A DNA stretch of 64,000 nucleotides from Microbulbifer donghaiensis (GTDB taxonomy: Bacteria > Pseudomonadota > Gammaproteobacteria > Pseudomonadales > Cellvibrionaceae): NCBI RefSeq assembly GCF_900129095.1, contig NZ_FQVA01000001.1:1-64000 (forward strand), written 5' to 3'. Position numbers and translations under genes: made by a program. The notes under the pieces are model-generated. The model searched no databases. It had not been told where the DNA came from and was given only the letters and a program-made list of their open reading frames with translations. Below, in pieces: positions 27,126-37,525 of the stretch (position 1 is its first letter; every line of letters begins with the position of its first letter).

Positions 27126-28096
27126 CAGATCGCCGGTACCTGTTGCAGCAGTCGCGTGATCACCTGGTCGGCGGTAACGCCGGCGGCTTCCGCTTCGAAG
27201 CTGAGCAGCAGGCGGTGGCGCAGAATGTCGGGGGCCACGTCCATTACGTCGTCGGGAGTGACGAAGTCGCGTCCGGCAAGCCAGGCCCGGGCGCGGGCGC
27301 ACCGATCCAGTGCAATTGTGGCTCGCGGACTTGCACCAAAATCTAGCCAGGATGCCAGCTCGCTGTCATACTTCGCCGGCTCTCGTGTAGCAATGACAAG
27401 TTGGACAGTATAGGTCTCCACCGCTTCCACCATCTGCATCTCCAGAATCTGGCGGCGGGCGCGGAAAATGGTTTCCTGGCTGATCACTTCGGAAGGGCGA
27501 TTTTCGCCAAGGCTTGCCTCGGATCTGGCCAAGCGCAAAATTTTAGCTTCCGCGTCGGCACCGGGGTAGGCAAGATTCACCTGCATGAGGAACCTATCCA
27601 ATTGTGCCTCTGGCAGCGGATAAGTCCCTTCCTGTTCTATAGGGTTTTGTGTCGCCATCACCAGGAATAATTCTGGAAGCGGATACGTTTTTCGGCCCAC
27701 GCTGATCTGGCGTTCTGCCATGGCCTCCAGCAGTGCCGACTGTACTTTCGCCGGCGCGCGGTTGATCTCATCCGCCAGTACCAGGTTGTGGAACACAGGC
27801 CCGGGTTGAAAATGGAACTCTCCGGTTTCCGGTCGGTAAATATCGGTGCCGGTAATATCGGCCGGCAACAGGTCCGGCGTAAATTGGACGCGATGGAAAT
27901 CACCCTCTATAGCCTCGCCCAGCGTTTTGATCGCCTTGGTTTTGGCCAGCCCCGGCGCCCCCTCCACCAGCAGGTGGCCGTCCGCCAACAGGGCAATCAG
28001 TATGCGGTTGACCAGGGTCTCCTGGCCGATGATCTGCTGCCCCAGCCAATCGCCCAATGCGATGACGCGATCCCTGATATTCCGGTTTGCTTCCAT
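27125..28096 (-). CDS. MoxR-family AAA+ ATPase
   Basis: This 323-residue AAA+ chaperone-like ATPase has Walker A GAPGLAKTK, VQFTPDLLPADITGTDIY, Walker B LVLADEINRAP, sensor-1 VMATQNPIEQEGTYPLPEAQLDRF and a C-terminal lid with LDFGASPRATIALDRCARA. MoxR proteins act with VWA proteins to assemble or activate complexes. It is the first gene of a six-gene minus-strand operon (moxR, DUF58, DUF4381, batA, batB, batD) whose members overlap or nearly touch. The promoter should lie in 28097-28411. Confidence 0.95.
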   Translation of the reverse strand: MEANRNIRDRVIALGDWLGQQIIGQETLVNRILIALLADGHLLVEGAPGLAKTKAIKTLGEAIEGDFHRVQFTPDLLPADITGTDIYRPETGEFHFQPGPVFHNLVLADEINRAPAKVQSALLEAMAERQISVGRKTYPLPELFLVMATQNPIEQEGTYPLPEAQLDRFLMQVNLAYPGADAEAKILRLARSEASLGENRPSEVISQETIFRARRQILEMQMVEAVETYTVQLVIATREPAKYDSELASWLDFGASPRATIALDRCARARAWLAGRDFVTPDDVMDVAPDILRHRLLLSFEAEAAGVTADQVITRLLQQVPAI

Positions 28097-28411
28097 AGTC
28101 TCGTTTCTTCTGTGAATGATCCTGCCCCCGTCCGGCCGGGCGGCTATCTATCATCTTTTATATATAGTCGCCGCCACCGCGAGGGTGGGGCCTGTTGATT
28201 TTAGCGGCACTCGGCTCTGAGGCAAACGCCGCGCAGCTGATAGACCGTCCGACTTTGGCATAGTTCGGCCGGGACTGGAGCCGGGTTCGAGCCCGGCAAA
28301 ATTTTAAATTTATGGACTTGTTCCTGCACCCGTGTGGGGATAAGGCGACAGTATTTTCGGATCTGGGGAAACCGGAGCCGGTGTTAGAAGATTGAACTTG
28401 GGAGGTTCTCC
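28097..28411. other. divergent intergenic region moxR / gdhB
   Basis: This is 315 bases without a gene. It must hold the promoters for the moxR operon (leftward) and gdhB (rightward). An AT-rich TATATATAAAAG on the minus strand near 28150-28165 is the only promoter-like stretch noticed. A compact hairpin at 28280-28297 (GCCGGG-TTCGAG-CCCGGC) followed by AAAATTTT is described separately. A GGGAGG stands before the gdhB GTG. Confidence 0.5.
28280..28297. other. T-arm-like hairpin upstream of gdhB
   Basis: GCCGGG and CCCGGC form a 6-bp stem around TTCGAG, so the segment reads like a tRNA T arm (CCGGGTTCGAGCCCGG). There is no acceptor stem, anticodon arm or CCA next to it. A leader-mRNA hairpin is the simplest explanation. 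Confidence 0.35.
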
Positions 28412-31400
28412 GTGAATATGGCGACGGTGATCACCGACAGCCGTGAAGAATTAGTGGCGCAGGTTAGCGCATTGATTCGGGAAAAGCTGGCGGAACAGGC
28501 TGAGCCGGTAGTGGCCTTTGCGCAGCAGTTCCTGCACCAGTACCCACTGGAAGATATGGCAGGTCGGCGCCTGGTCGACGTCTATGGCTGCATCTACAGC
28601 TGGTGGAACTTTATCCAGCAGCGCCCGGGGGACAAGCCAAAGGTGCGCGTATTCAATCCGCGCCTGGAGGACGACGGCTGGGAGTGCTCCCATACCGTGG
28701 TTGGCGTACTGCAGCGGGACATGCCGTTTTTGGTGGATTCGGTGCGTATTGAGATCAATCGCCGCGACACCGTCATCCACTCAATAAAAAGTACCGTGAT
28801 GCGGCTTAAGCGCAGCAAGTCTGGCAAGCTGCAGAAACTGCTGCCTTCACCCTGTGAGGCACCGGATGAGCCGCAGGAATCGAGTGCATCGAATGAGGCG
28901 TTGATCTATGTCGAGATCAACCTGGACAGCTCACCGGGCTATGCATCTGACCTGACTGCGGCCCTGAAGGACGTACTGGGTGATGTCGAGCTCGTGGTGG
29001 ACGATTACGTGCCGATGCTCGATACCTGCAGCGCGATGGAAGACCAGCTGCACACCGGCCTCGCCGAGGATGATGCCAACCTGCAGGAGGCGTGTGCCTT
29101 TTTGCAGTGGATGCGCGACGGCAACTTTACCTTCCTTGGCTACCGCGAATACGAATTCTGCCAGCAGGGGGACAAGAAGATTCTCTGTGAGGTGGAGCAG
29201 CGCCGTCTCGGCATTTTCAAGAAGTTGGAGGAGCCAGCGGAACCGACACCGGAAGCCGCTTTCAACGAAGGCAAACAGCGCTTCTACCAGGGGCCGAATT
29301 TCCTCACCTTCGCCAAGTCATCGGTGCAATCGCGGGTGCACCGCGCCGCTTATTCAGATTATGTCTCCGTCAAGCGCTACAACGCCGACGGCGAAGTCAT
29401 CGGCGAGTCCGCCTTTATGGGACTCTATACATCTCCGGTTTATACCGAGAGCCCGGCCAAGATTCCGATTATCCGTCGCAAGATGGCATCGATCGTCGAA
29501 TCGAGTGGTCTGGCCCCCCACAGTCACGACGGCAAGGCGCTGCGCCGTATTCTCGACACCTTTCCCCGCGACGAGCTGTTCCAGAGCAGTACCCAGGGGC
29601 TGTTCGATACGGTGATGGGCGTGCTGAGCATGAACGAGCGCGCGCATATCCGCCTGTTTATGCGCCGCGATCCGTTTGGCAAGTTCGTAACCGCCACCGT
29701 TTATGTGCCGCGGGAGCAGTTCAACAGCAGCGTGCGGGAGCTGATCTGCGCGCATATTGCCAAGGCCATCAAGGCCATCGATTCCGATTTCACTACTTAC
29801 TTTTCCGAGTCCATTCTCGCGCGGGTGCACTTCGTATTCCGTGTTTCCCCGAGCGAGCCGGTAGACATTGACGTGGCGCGACTGGAGGCGCAAATCGTGG
29901 ACATAACCCGTTCCTGGGAAGATGTATTCCAAAAATCCCTGATCGAAAGCCACGGAGAAGAGGAGGGCAACCGACTCTACAGTGTTTACGGCCGGGCATT
30001 TCCCGCTGGTTATCGCGAGGATTTTGAACCGCGTATCGCCGTGCAGGATATCGCGGCCATCGACGACCTGAGCGAGCAGAACCGGGTGGCGATGAGTTTC
30101 TACCAGCCGGTCGGAGCAGCGCCGGGCAGCCTGCGTTTCAAGGTGTTCAACTGGGGCAGCGGCCTGACACTGTCAGATGTGATTCCCGTGCTGGAAAACC
30201 TGGGTCTGCGGGTGATGGGCGAGTTCCCATACACCATCCGCCCGAGCGGCAGAACCGATGTGTGGATGCACGAGTTCCATCTCGAATTTGGCCTGCCCAC
30301 CCGCGTGGATGCGCAGGCGTCCCGCAACCTGTTCCAGGACGCCTTTGCCGCGATCTGGAGCAATGTGGCCGAGAGTGACTCCTTCAACCGGCTGGTGCTG
30401 GCGGCCCGCCTGAACTGGCGCGAAGTTGCCATGCTGCGCGCCTACGCCCGCTACCTGAAGCAGACCAAGTTCAGTGCCAGCCAGGAATATATCGCTGCGA
30501 CCCTGGCCAACCATGTGGAAATCACCCGCAACCTGGTGGCGCTGTTCCGCGCGCTGTTTGATCCGCGCATCAGCACCGGCAAACAGGACCAGTCCCGCGT
30601 AGAGCGCCTGATCAAGAAGATCCACGAGGGGCTCGATGCGGTTGACAACCTGAACGAAGACCAGGTGATTCGCCGCTACCTGGAACTGATCCTGGGCACG
30701 CTGCGCACCAACTGCTTCCAGACCGGTGCCGATGACCAGCCCAAGGACTACATCTCGATCAAGTTCAGCCCGCGCAATATCCCCGGCATTCCGGAGCCGC
30801 GGCCGGAATTCGAGATCTTCGTCTATTCGCCGCGCGTGGAAGGCGTGCACCTGCGGGGCGGCAAGGTGGCGCGCGGCGGCCTGCGCTGGTCCGACCGGCT
30901 GGAGGATTTCCGCACCGAGGTGCTGGGTCTGGTGAAGGCGCAGGCGGTGAAGAATGCGGTTATCGTACCCAGTGGCGCCAAGGGCGGCTTCGTGGTGCGC
31001 CAGCCGCCGGCGGACAGCAGCCGCGAGGCGATGATGGAGGCGGGCATCGCCTGCTACCAGACATTTATTCGCGGTTTGCTCGATATCACCGACAACCTCA
31101 AGGACGGCGAGGTCGTGCCGCCGGAGCAGGTAGTGCGCCGCGACGAGGATGACCCCTATCTGGTGGTCGCGGCCGACAAGGGCACTGCAACCTTCTCCGA
31201 TATCGCCAACAGCATTGCCGCGGAGTACGACTTCTGGCTGGGAGACGCCTTTGCCTCCGGCGGCAGCCAGGGCTACGACCACAAGAAGATGGGCATTACC
31301 GCCCGCGGTGCCTGGGTATCGGTGCAGCGACACTTCCGCGAGATGGGCGTGAATGTCCAGAAAGAGGACTTCTCTGTTATCGGCATTGGCGATATGGCGG

Positions 31401-33298
31401 GCGACGTGTTTGGCAACGGCATGCTGCTGTCCGAACATATCTGCCTGAAGGCGGCATTCAACCATCTGCACATCTTTATCGACCCGAACCCGGATGCGGC
31501 GAGCAGTTATGCCGAGCGCGTGCGCCTGTTCGAGATGCCGCGCTCCAGCTGGACGGATTACAACCAGAAGCTGATCTCCAAGGGCGGCGGAATCTTCGAG
31601 CGCCGCGCCAAGTCGATCAAAATCACGCCTGAAATGCAGGCGGCATTCGGCATCGACGCGGACCAGCTGAATCCGAACGAGCTGATCAGCGCCTTGTTGC
31701 GCGCGTCGGTGGACCTGATCTGGAACGGCGGTATCGGCACCTACGTGAAAGCCAGTACCGAGTCTCACGCCGAGGTCGGCGACAAGTCCAATGACCATCT
31801 GCGCGTCGACGGCCGCGAGCTGCGCGCCAAGGTGTTCGGCGAGGGTGGCAACCTGGGCATGACCCAGCGCGGCCGCATCGAATTCGCCCTGAACGGGGGC
31901 CGCTGTAACACCGACTTTATCGACAACGCCGGGGGCGTGGACTGCTCGGACCACGAGGTCAACATCAAGATCCTGCTGAACAAGGTGGTTACCAACGGGG
32001 ATCTGACCGACAAGCAGCGCAACCAGCTGCTGGAGGAAATGACCGATTCTGTCGCCGAGCTGGTGCTGCACAATAACTATGACCAGACCCGCGCCCTGAG
32101 TCTGGCCGAGTACCAGGTGCCCGAGCGACTGGACGAGTACCGCCGCACCATCAACGCGCTGGAGAGCGAAGGGCGGCTGAAGCGCGCCCTGGAATTTATT
32201 CCGGATAACGAGCAGATCACCGAGCGCCAGAACAAGGGGCAGTACCTGACCCGCCCGGAACTGTCGGTGCTGATCTCCTACGTGAAGGTGAAGCTGAAGG
32301 AGGACCTGCAGAGCGCGGAAATCATCGACAACGCGCAGGTTCAGGAAGCGGTTGAGTCCGCCTTCCCCGAGGAACTGGTCGCGCGCTACCGCGAGCTGGT
32401 CTATGACCACCCGCTGCGCCGCCAGATCGTGTCGACCCAGGTGGCCAACGAGATGGTCAACAGTATGGGGATCACCTTCTATCACCGCATCAGCAGTGCG
32501 ACCGGGGCGGATATCAACAGTGTGGCCGCGGCCTATATCAGCGCCCGCGATGTTTACCTGATGCCGCAGTTCCAGGAGCAGGTCGCCTCACTGGACTACG
32601 AAGTGCCGGCCGAACTGCAGAAAAAGCTGCTGAGTTCCATGGCGGGTCGGGTGCGCCGCGCCACCCGCTGGTTTATCCGCAACCGCCGCAATGACCTGGA
32701 GCCGGCGCTGAACTGCGAGCTGTTCCAGGCATCGGTTCAGCGGGTCATCAAGGCGCTGCCGGAAGTCCTGAGCGGCGCGCCGCGGCGCGACTGGGAGTCC
32801 CGCTACCAGAAACTGCTGGAGGCCAAGGTGCCGGAGGAAGTGGCGCTGCTGGCGGCCTCCCCGACCTACCTGTATTCGGCCCTGGGGATCTCCGAATCCG
32901 CCCGCGCCAGTGAGCGCCCGGTGGAGGAGGTGGCGATCGTCTACTTCCGCCTCGCCGACGTGTTGAATCTGCACTGGTTCGGCAACCTGATTATCGATTT
33001 ACCGGTGGAAAGCTTCTGGCAGGCCCAGGCCCGCGAGACCAGCATGGATGACCTCGACAGCCAACTGTCGAGTCTTGCCGTGAACATCCTGCGTCTCGCC
33101 GGAGAGGCCGGAGTTGACGTGGATGGTGCAATGTCCCGCTGGAGCGCTATCATGGCGCCCACGATCCAGCGCTGGAACAGCATGATCGCGGAACTGAAGG
33201 CATCTCCGGTAAGCGATTTTGCGATGTTTACGGTCGCGCTGCGGGAACTGATGTATCTGGCCAACGCGACCGCGGACCAGGAATCGCTGGCCGAATAG
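28412..33298 (+). CDS. gdhB: NAD-specific glutamate dehydrogenase, large type
   Basis: This 1628-residue protein has the size and organisation of the GDH-180 class, which oxidises glutamate to 2-oxoglutarate with NAD+ for catabolism. The N-terminal half holds ACT-like regulatory segments ([43 protein letters not shown] is typical). The catalytic core has [53 protein letters not shown] and [15 protein letters not shown] helical C-terminal region follows. GTG 28412 follows GGGAGG; ATG 28418 two codons later is equivalent. The gene is monocistronic, ending in strong hairpins. Confidence 0.95.
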   Translation: MNMATVITDSREELVAQVSALIREKLAEQAEPVVAFAQQFLHQYPLEDMAGRRLVDVYGCIYSWWNFIQQRPGDKPKVRVFNPRLEDDGWECSHTVVGVLQRDMPFLVDSVRIEINRRDTVIHSIKSTVMRLKRSKSGKLQKLLPSPCEAPDEPQESSASNEALIYVEINLDSSPGYASDLTAALKDVLGDVELVVDDYVPMLDTCSAMEDQLHTGLAEDDANLQEACAFLQWMRDGNFTFLGYREYEFCQQGDKKILCEVEQRRLGIFKKLEEPAEPTPEAAFNEGKQRFYQGPNFLTFAKSSVQSRVHRAAYSDYVSVKRYNADGEVIGESAFMGLYTSPVYTESPAKIPIIRRKMASIVESSGLAPHSHDGKALRRILDTFPRDELFQSSTQGLFDTVMGVLSMNERAHIRLFMRRDPFGKFVTATVYVPREQFNSSVRELICAHIAKAIKAIDSDFTTYFSESILARVHFVFRVSPSEPVDIDVARLEAQIVDITRSWEDVFQKSLIESHGEEEGNRLYSVYGRAFPAGYREDFEPRIAVQDIAAIDDLSEQNRVAMSFYQPVGAAPGSLRFKVFNWGSGLTLSDVIPVLENLGLRVMGEFPYTIRPSGRTDVWMHEFHLEFGLPTRVDAQASRNLFQDAFAAIWSNVAESDSFNRLVLAARLNWREVAMLRAYARYLKQTKFSASQEYIAATLANHVEITRNLVALFRALFDPRISTGKQDQSRVERLIKKIHEGLDAVDNLNEDQVIRRYLELILGTLRTNCFQTGADDQPKDYISIKFSPRNIPGIPEPRPEFEIFVYSPRVEGVHLRGGKVARGGLRWSDRLEDFRTEVLGLVKAQAVKNAVIVPSGAKGGFVVRQPPADSSREAMMEAGIACYQTFIRGLLDITDNLKDGEVVPPEQVVRRDEDDPYLVVAADKGTATFSDIANSIAAEYDFWLGDAFASGGSQGYDHKKMGITARGAWVSVQRHFREMGVNVQKEDFSVIGIGDMAGDVFGNGMLLSEHICLKAAFNHLHIFIDPNPDAASSYAERVRLFEMPRSSWTDYNQKLISKGGGIFERRAKSIKITPEMQAAFGIDADQLNPNELISALLRASVDLIWNGGIGTYVKASTESHAEVGDKSNDHLRVDGRELRAKVFGEGGNLGMTQRGRIEFALNGGRCNTDFIDNAGGVDCSDHEVNIKILLNKVVTNGDLTDKQRNQLLEEMTDSVAELVLHNNYDQTRALSLAEYQVPERLDEYRRTINALESEGRLKRALEFIPDNEQITERQNKGQYLTRPELSVLISYVKVKLKEDLQSAEIIDNAQVQEAVESAFPEELVARYRELVYDHPLRRQIVSTQVANEMVNSMGITFYHRISSATGADINSVAAAYISARDVYLMPQFQEQVASLDYEVPAELQKKLLSSMAGRVRRATRWFIRNRRNDLEPALNCELFQASVQRVIKALPEVLSGAPRRDWESRYQKLLEAKVPEEVALLAASPTYLYSALGISESARASERPVEEVAIVYFRLADVLNLHWFGNLIIDLPVESFWQAQARETSMDDLDSQLSSLAVNILRLAGEAGVDVDGAMSRWSAIMAPTIQRWNSMIAELKASPVSDFAMFTVALRELMYLANATADQESLAE

Positions 33299-33302
33299 TA
33301 CA

Positions 33303-33359
33303 GCGCGGGCCGCAATTGTGCGGCCCGCGCAGAGCCGGGGTGGGGCGTTCGTTCGCCCC
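33303..33359. terminator. tandem GC-rich hairpins after gdhB
   Basis: A perfect 12-bp stem GCGCGGGCCGCA/TGCGGCCCGCGC with loop ATTG (33303-33330) begins 4 bases after the gdhB stop. A second stem, GGGGCG-TTCGTT-CGCCCC, lies at 33342-33359. Neither is followed by a T-run, so transcription may partly continue into pyrD. Confidence 0.5.
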
Positions 33360-33392
33360 GGTCGGTCGAAAGAGACAGAAAAAAGGAAAGGC

Positions 33393-34430
33393 ATGTATTC
33401 ACATCTGCGCAAGGCCCTGTTTGCGCTCGATCCCGAGCGAGCTCACCACCTGTCGCTGGATGCCATAGGTGCAGCTGAGCGGCTCGGCTTGATGTCCCTG
33501 TTCGCCAAGCCGATAGCCGATGACCCGGTGGAATTGATGGGATTGACGCTGCCGAATCCGGTAGGGCTCGCGGCGGGTCTGGACAAGAATGCCCAGGCAT
33601 TCAACGGGCTGGGAGCGCTCGGCTTTGGCTTTGTCGAAGTCGGTACGGTGACGCCGCGCCCGCAGCCGGGTAATCCGCTGCCGCGCCTGTTCCGCCTGGA
33701 AGAGGCCGATGCAATTATCAATCGCATGGGATTCAATAACGAGGGGGTCGATTACCTGGTACAGCGCGTCAAGCGCCGCCGCTTCGGTGGCGTGCTGGGT
33801 ATCAATGTCGGCAAGAATTTCGATACGCCGGTAGAGCGCGCCGCAGACGACTACTGCCTGTGCATGGATAAAGTCTATCCCTATGCGGATTACATCACCG
33901 CCAACGTGTCGTCTCCTAACACCAAGGGACTGCGGGACCTGCAGTTTGGGGAGAGCCTGAACCGTCTGCTCGGTGCGATCAAGGAGAAGCAGGCACAGTT
34001 GGCTCAGCAGAGCGATCGATACGTGCCGCTGGCCGTCAAGATTGCGCCGGATGTGGACGACGATGCGATCGCGCAGATCGCCGAGACCTTGTGTGAATTT
34101 GAAATAGACGGCGTCATCGCCACCAATACCACCATCGACAAATCGGCGGTGGCTCACCTGCCACATGGAAATGAAGAGGGTGGCTTGAGCGGCAAGCCGT
34201 TACAGCAGAAATCCACCAGGGTCATTGCGCAGCTGGCAGAAGAGCTGAAGGGGCGCCTTCCGATTATCGGTGTGGGTGGAATCTTCGATGGCGAGAGTGC
34301 GGCAGAAAAAATCCGTGCCGGCGCAACGGCAGTGCAGATCTATACCGGCTTTATTTACCGCGGTCCGGAAGTGATCCGTGAGGCTGCCGAAGCGATCGCA
34401 CTGGTGCGCCGCAGTGGCGCCGCGAGTTGA
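33393..34430 (+). CDS. pyrD: dihydroorotate dehydrogenase (quinone), class 2
   Basis: This enzyme oxidises dihydroorotate to orotate with FMN and passes electrons to quinone at the inner membrane (pyrimidine synthesis). It is 345 residues from ATG 33393, preceded by AAAGGAAAGG; the frame is open further upstream into the hairpin region, which is rejected. The N-terminal amphipathic extension ([22 protein letters not shown]) marks the membrane-associated class 2. The core has [46 protein letters not shown] (catalytic Ser loop) and [19 protein letters not shown] for FMN phosphate. Confidence 0.96.
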   Translation: MYSHLRKALFALDPERAHHLSLDAIGAAERLGLMSLFAKPIADDPVELMGLTLPNPVGLAAGLDKNAQAFNGLGALGFGFVEVGTVTPRPQPGNPLPRLFRLEEADAIINRMGFNNEGVDYLVQRVKRRRFGGVLGINVGKNFDTPVERAADDYCLCMDKVYPYADYITANVSSPNTKGLRDLQFGESLNRLLGAIKEKQAQLAQQSDRYVPLAVKIAPDVDDDAIAQIAETLCEFEIDGVIATNTTIDKSAVAHLPHGNEEGGLSGKPLQQKSTRVIAQLAEELKGRLPIIGVGGIFDGESAAEKIRAGATAVQIYTGFIYRGPEVIREAAEAIALVRRSGAAS

Positions 34431-34519
34431 CTGACTGCCATCACTCGAAGTGAAGGTCGAGAGGAGCCCGCGGCGCAATCGGGGTAAAGTCTATTGATCG
34501 AGTTCGCAATCGCTCGAAT

Positions 34520-34771
34520 CTAGACGGTACTCCAGCCGTCGGGGTATTGGATATCGGTGGAGACGGCGCTGTAGATCTCCAGTTTTTGCGCCTTGGTGGT
34601 CTTGTCGAAGCCGTTCCAGTAGTCTTCGCGCCCTTCACGCCAGCCATTTACCCATTCCTGATGGGACGCACCGTTGATATACGGGCAACTATCCATGGAT
34701 TTGTTATGCAGGGCTGCGAGGTAGCCCTTGTAGAATGCTCTATCGGCTGGGTTGCGTTTTTGGCGTTTCAT
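34520..34771 (-). CDS. rmf: ribosome modulation factor
   Basis: This small basic protein drives 70S ribosomes into inactive 100S dimers in stationary phase. Residues 1-55 match RMF (MKRQKRNPADRAFYKGYLAAL, then SCPYINGASHQEWVNGWREGRED). The chain is 83 residues, with an extra C-terminal segment of about 25 residues (KTTKAQKLEIYSAVSTDIQYP...) beyond the E. coli length of 55; pseudomonad RMFs are also longer. It is oriented opposite to pyrD and rlmKL. A GCGGC-TCC-GCCGC hairpin sits in its presumed leader at 34806-34818. Confidence 0.92.
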   Translation of the reverse strand: MKRQKRNPADRAFYKGYLAALHNKSMDSCPYINGASHQEWVNGWREGREDYWNGFDKTTKAQKLEIYSAVSTDIQYPDGWSTV

Positions 34772-35230
34772 CGTATGCAGTACCTCTGCTCTTGTTTATG
34801 CACAGGCGGCTCCGCCGCATGATCTTAGTTATTGCCGTTTTATTGCACCTGTATTTCTAAGCTTAGTGAATGATTCAATTAGGTTGCCACGCCACCCTCC
34901 ATTTAACTCCGCGTTAATCCAAGAGTATTGTCGTGCCTGGCGAATCAGAAAAGCGCTCACCTCGGCATGTTGTTTTGTGCACTAAATGACATTGTGTTGG
35001 GGGCGGCCTCTCAGCGCCTCAAAGCTAACAGTAATGACGACGCATTCTAGTAGAGCAAAAGGTGCTTAATGTGTGAACGAACACTTTTGACTTAAAGCGG
35101 CTCTTGATAGACAAAATACGTATAGGTAGCAGCGCGGAATCGCCACTCCGGCGCCAATAGGTTGCATTGAGCGTCTCGGCGAAATGTTGGAAACCTGTTT
35201 CCATCAGGTTTCAAGAATGAGTAAAAGATT
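34772..35230. other. intergenic region between rmf and rlmKL
   Basis: This is 459 bases with no convincing gene on either strand. It holds the rmf leader and promoter (minus strand) with a small hairpin at 34806-34818, and the rlmKL leader (plus strand). The DNA is AT-richer than its flanks. A TTGACT near 35090 has no good -10 at normal spacing. No repeat or RNA gene was recognised. Confidence 0.5.
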
Positions 35231-37432
35231 TTGATTGAACAGCTGAATGAACAACTGGCACTGACTGCCACCTGTCCCAAGGGTCTCGAGGGGCTTTTGG
35301 CTGAAGAACTGCGCGCACTCGGTGCCAGTGATACCCGTGAACAACCGGCGGCGGTGCATTTCTCCGGTTCGCTGGAGCTGGCTTATCGCTGTTGCCTGTG
35401 GAGCCGCCTGGCCAATCGTATCATGCTGCGCCTGGAGCAGGTCCGCATCAGCAGCGCGGAAGACCTGTACCGCGCGGTCGCGGCGCAGCCCTGGGAGCGG
35501 CATATCAATCCTTCCGGCAAGTTGTGGCTGCAGTTTTCCGGCACCAACCGAGAGATCCGCAACAGCCAGTTTGGCGCGCAGAAAGCCAAGGACGCGATAG
35601 TGGACCGCTTGCGTCGCGACAGCGGTGCGAGGCCGGTGATCGACAAGCAGAATCCGGATTTGACGGTTGCCCTGCGGCTTCAGCGGGACAGGCTGGATAT
35701 CGCCATCGATCTCAGCGGTGACAGCTTGCACCGGCGCGGCTACCGCACCCATATCGGCGCAGCGCCGCTGAAGGAGAACCTCGCCGCGGCACTGTTACTG
35801 CGCGCCGGCTGGCCCCAGATTGCGGCAGAAGGCGGAACCCTGCTGGATCCCATGTGCGGTTCCGGCACCATCCTGATCGAAGGCGCGATGATAGCCGCAG
35901 ACATCGCGCCGGGCCTGCTGCGCGACAGTTTTGGCTTTGAGCGCTGGCTCAATCACCAGAGTGATATCTGGAATCAGCTGCGGGAGGAAGCCCTGGAGCG
36001 CCGGCGTCGCGGACTGGAGCGGGAACTGCCAGAAATTCGCGGCTACGATGCCGACGCCAAGGTCCTGTTTGCCGCGGAAGCAAATATTGCCCGTGCCGGG
36101 CTGGAGCGGCAGGTGCGCGTCAGCTGCCGTCCGGTGGCGGCCTTCAAGGTGCCGAGCCACCGCGAGATCAAGCCCGGCCTGGTACTTACCAACCCTCCAT
36201 ACGGCGAGCGTCTCGGTGAACAGGAAGCGCTGCGCGAAACTTACGCAGAGCTGGGCCGCCAGCTGAAGAGCGAGTTTGGTGGCTGGCTGGTTGGTATCTT
36301 TACCGGTAATCCGGAACTCGGTTTCGAAACAGGGCTCCGTTCGCACAAGCAGTATCAGCTCTACAACGGCAGTATTCCCAGCCAGTTGCTGCTGTTCCAT
36401 GTTCGCCAGCAGTCGGCCGAAAGTGGGGCGGAAGAGGGCGCCCGCAAGTTGTCCCCGGAAGCCGACATGGTGGCGAACCGGCTGCGCAAGAACCTGCGCA
36501 ACATCGGCAAGTGGGCGCAGAAAAATAATATTGATTGCTACCGCCTCTACGATGCGGACTTGCCGGAATACGCCGCGGCCATCGATTTGTACAAATCAGT
36601 TGATGGGCAGGTGTCTGCCCATGTGCAGGAATACCGCGCGCCGGCCAGCGTAGATGAAAACAAGGCGCGCTCGCGTCTGCGCGATCTGGTGCGTGCGGTG
36701 CAGCTGGTGCTGGAAATTCCACAGCGCAATATCAGTATCAAGGAGCGTCGGCGCCACAGTCATAAGGGCGACCAGAAGGGCGGCAGCCAGTATCAGAAGC
36801 AAGCGGATTCTTCTGCCGCCAGCATCTGGGTCACAGAACACGGGGCCGAGCTGGAGGTAAATCTCCGGGCGTATCTGGATACCGGCCTCTTCCTGGATCA
36901 CCGCCCCGTGCGTCGCTATCTCCGCGAACACGCGCGTGGCAAGAAATTTTTGAATCTCTTCTGCTACACCGCCAGCGCTACCGTCCAGGCGGCCCTGGGT
37001 GGTTGCGAGCAGAGCACCAGTGTGGATATGTCGAAGACTTATCAGGCCTGGAGTGCGCGCAATTTCCGCCGCAACAACCTGGATCCCTATCGTCATCAGT
37101 TGGTGGAGGCAGACTGCCTGCAGTGGCTGGCATCGGCCCAGCAGAACCGTCGCGCGCACTACGATCTGATTTTTCTGGATCCGCCGAGTTTTTCCAATTC
37201 CGCCAAAATGCGCGGTGTCCTGGATATTCAGCGCGATCACGCCACGCTGGTTCGCCAGTGCATGTCACTCCTGGCGCCGGGGGGAATGCTGGTATTTTCC
37301 AATAACCTGCGCAGCTTCAAGATGGATGAGAGCCTGGTGACGGAGTTCAACGTCGAAAACTTACCGCTGCTGGATAAGGATTTTCAACGCAATCCGAAAA
37401 TTCACAATGTGTGGAAAATTCAGGCGAAGTAG
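35231..37432 (+). CDS. rlmL: bifunctional 23S rRNA methyltransferase RlmKL
   Basis: This enzyme methylates 23S rRNA at G2445 (m2G) and G2069 (m7G). The 733 residues contain an N-terminal THUMP region and an RlmL-type Rossmann methyltransferase with LLDPMCGSGTILIEGAM and LTNPPYGERLGE. A second, RlmK-type domain has FLNLFCYTASATVQAALGG and LIFLDPPSFSNS. The length equals that of the E. coli fusion. The start must be TTG 35231, because an in-frame TAA lies just upstream and no ATG/GTG comes before the conserved N-terminus; no good ribosome-binding site is seen. Confidence 0.95.
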   Translation: MIEQLNEQLALTATCPKGLEGLLAEELRALGASDTREQPAAVHFSGSLELAYRCCLWSRLANRIMLRLEQVRISSAEDLYRAVAAQPWERHINPSGKLWLQFSGTNREIRNSQFGAQKAKDAIVDRLRRDSGARPVIDKQNPDLTVALRLQRDRLDIAIDLSGDSLHRRGYRTHIGAAPLKENLAAALLLRAGWPQIAAEGGTLLDPMCGSGTILIEGAMIAADIAPGLLRDSFGFERWLNHQSDIWNQLREEALERRRRGLERELPEIRGYDADAKVLFAAEANIARAGLERQVRVSCRPVAAFKVPSHREIKPGLVLTNPPYGERLGEQEALRETYAELGRQLKSEFGGWLVGIFTGNPELGFETGLRSHKQYQLYNGSIPSQLLLFHVRQQSAESGAEEGARKLSPEADMVANRLRKNLRNIGKWAQKNNIDCYRLYDADLPEYAAAIDLYKSVDGQVSAHVQEYRAPASVDENKARSRLRDLVRAVQLVLEIPQRNISIKERRRHSHKGDQKGGSQYQKQADSSAASIWVTEHGAELEVNLRAYLDTGLFLDHRPVRRYLREHARGKKFLNLFCYTASATVQAALGGCEQSTSVDMSKTYQAWSARNFRRNNLDPYRHQLVEADCLQWLASAQQNRRAHYDLIFLDPPSFSNSAKMRGVLDIQRDHATLVRQCMSLLAPGGMLVFSNNLRSFKMDESLVTEFNVENLPLLDKDFQRNPKIHNVWKIQAK

Positions 37433-37457
37433 GGCAGTTGATTAATTGTTGGAGCGC

Positions 37458-37489
37458 ACCGGTAAAACACAGCCCCGTGTTTTACCGGT
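37458..37489. terminator. bidirectional hairpin between rlmKL and the kinase gene
   Basis: A perfect 13-bp inverted repeat, ACCGGTAAAACAC and GTGTTTTACCGGT with a 6-base loop AGCCCC, lies between two convergent genes 25 bases after the rlmKL stop. The symmetric placement suits termination from both sides. Confidence 0.65.
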
Positions 37490-37525
37490 CCACTCTATCG
37501 CGCGATCGGGTGGGGATGTGCTCAG

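Noticed and set aside
28280..28297. Complete tRNA gene
   Set aside because: Only a T-arm-like hairpin exists; acceptor, D and anticodon arms and a discriminator/CCA are missing.
30173..32485. 770-codon open frame on the minus strand opposite gdhB
   Set aside because: No domain is recognisable and it lies wholly inside gdhB; it arises from third-position GC bias.
34772..34985. Short ORFs between rmf and rlmKL
   Set aside because: They lack ribosome-binding sites and recognisable sequence; the region behaves as leader DNA.
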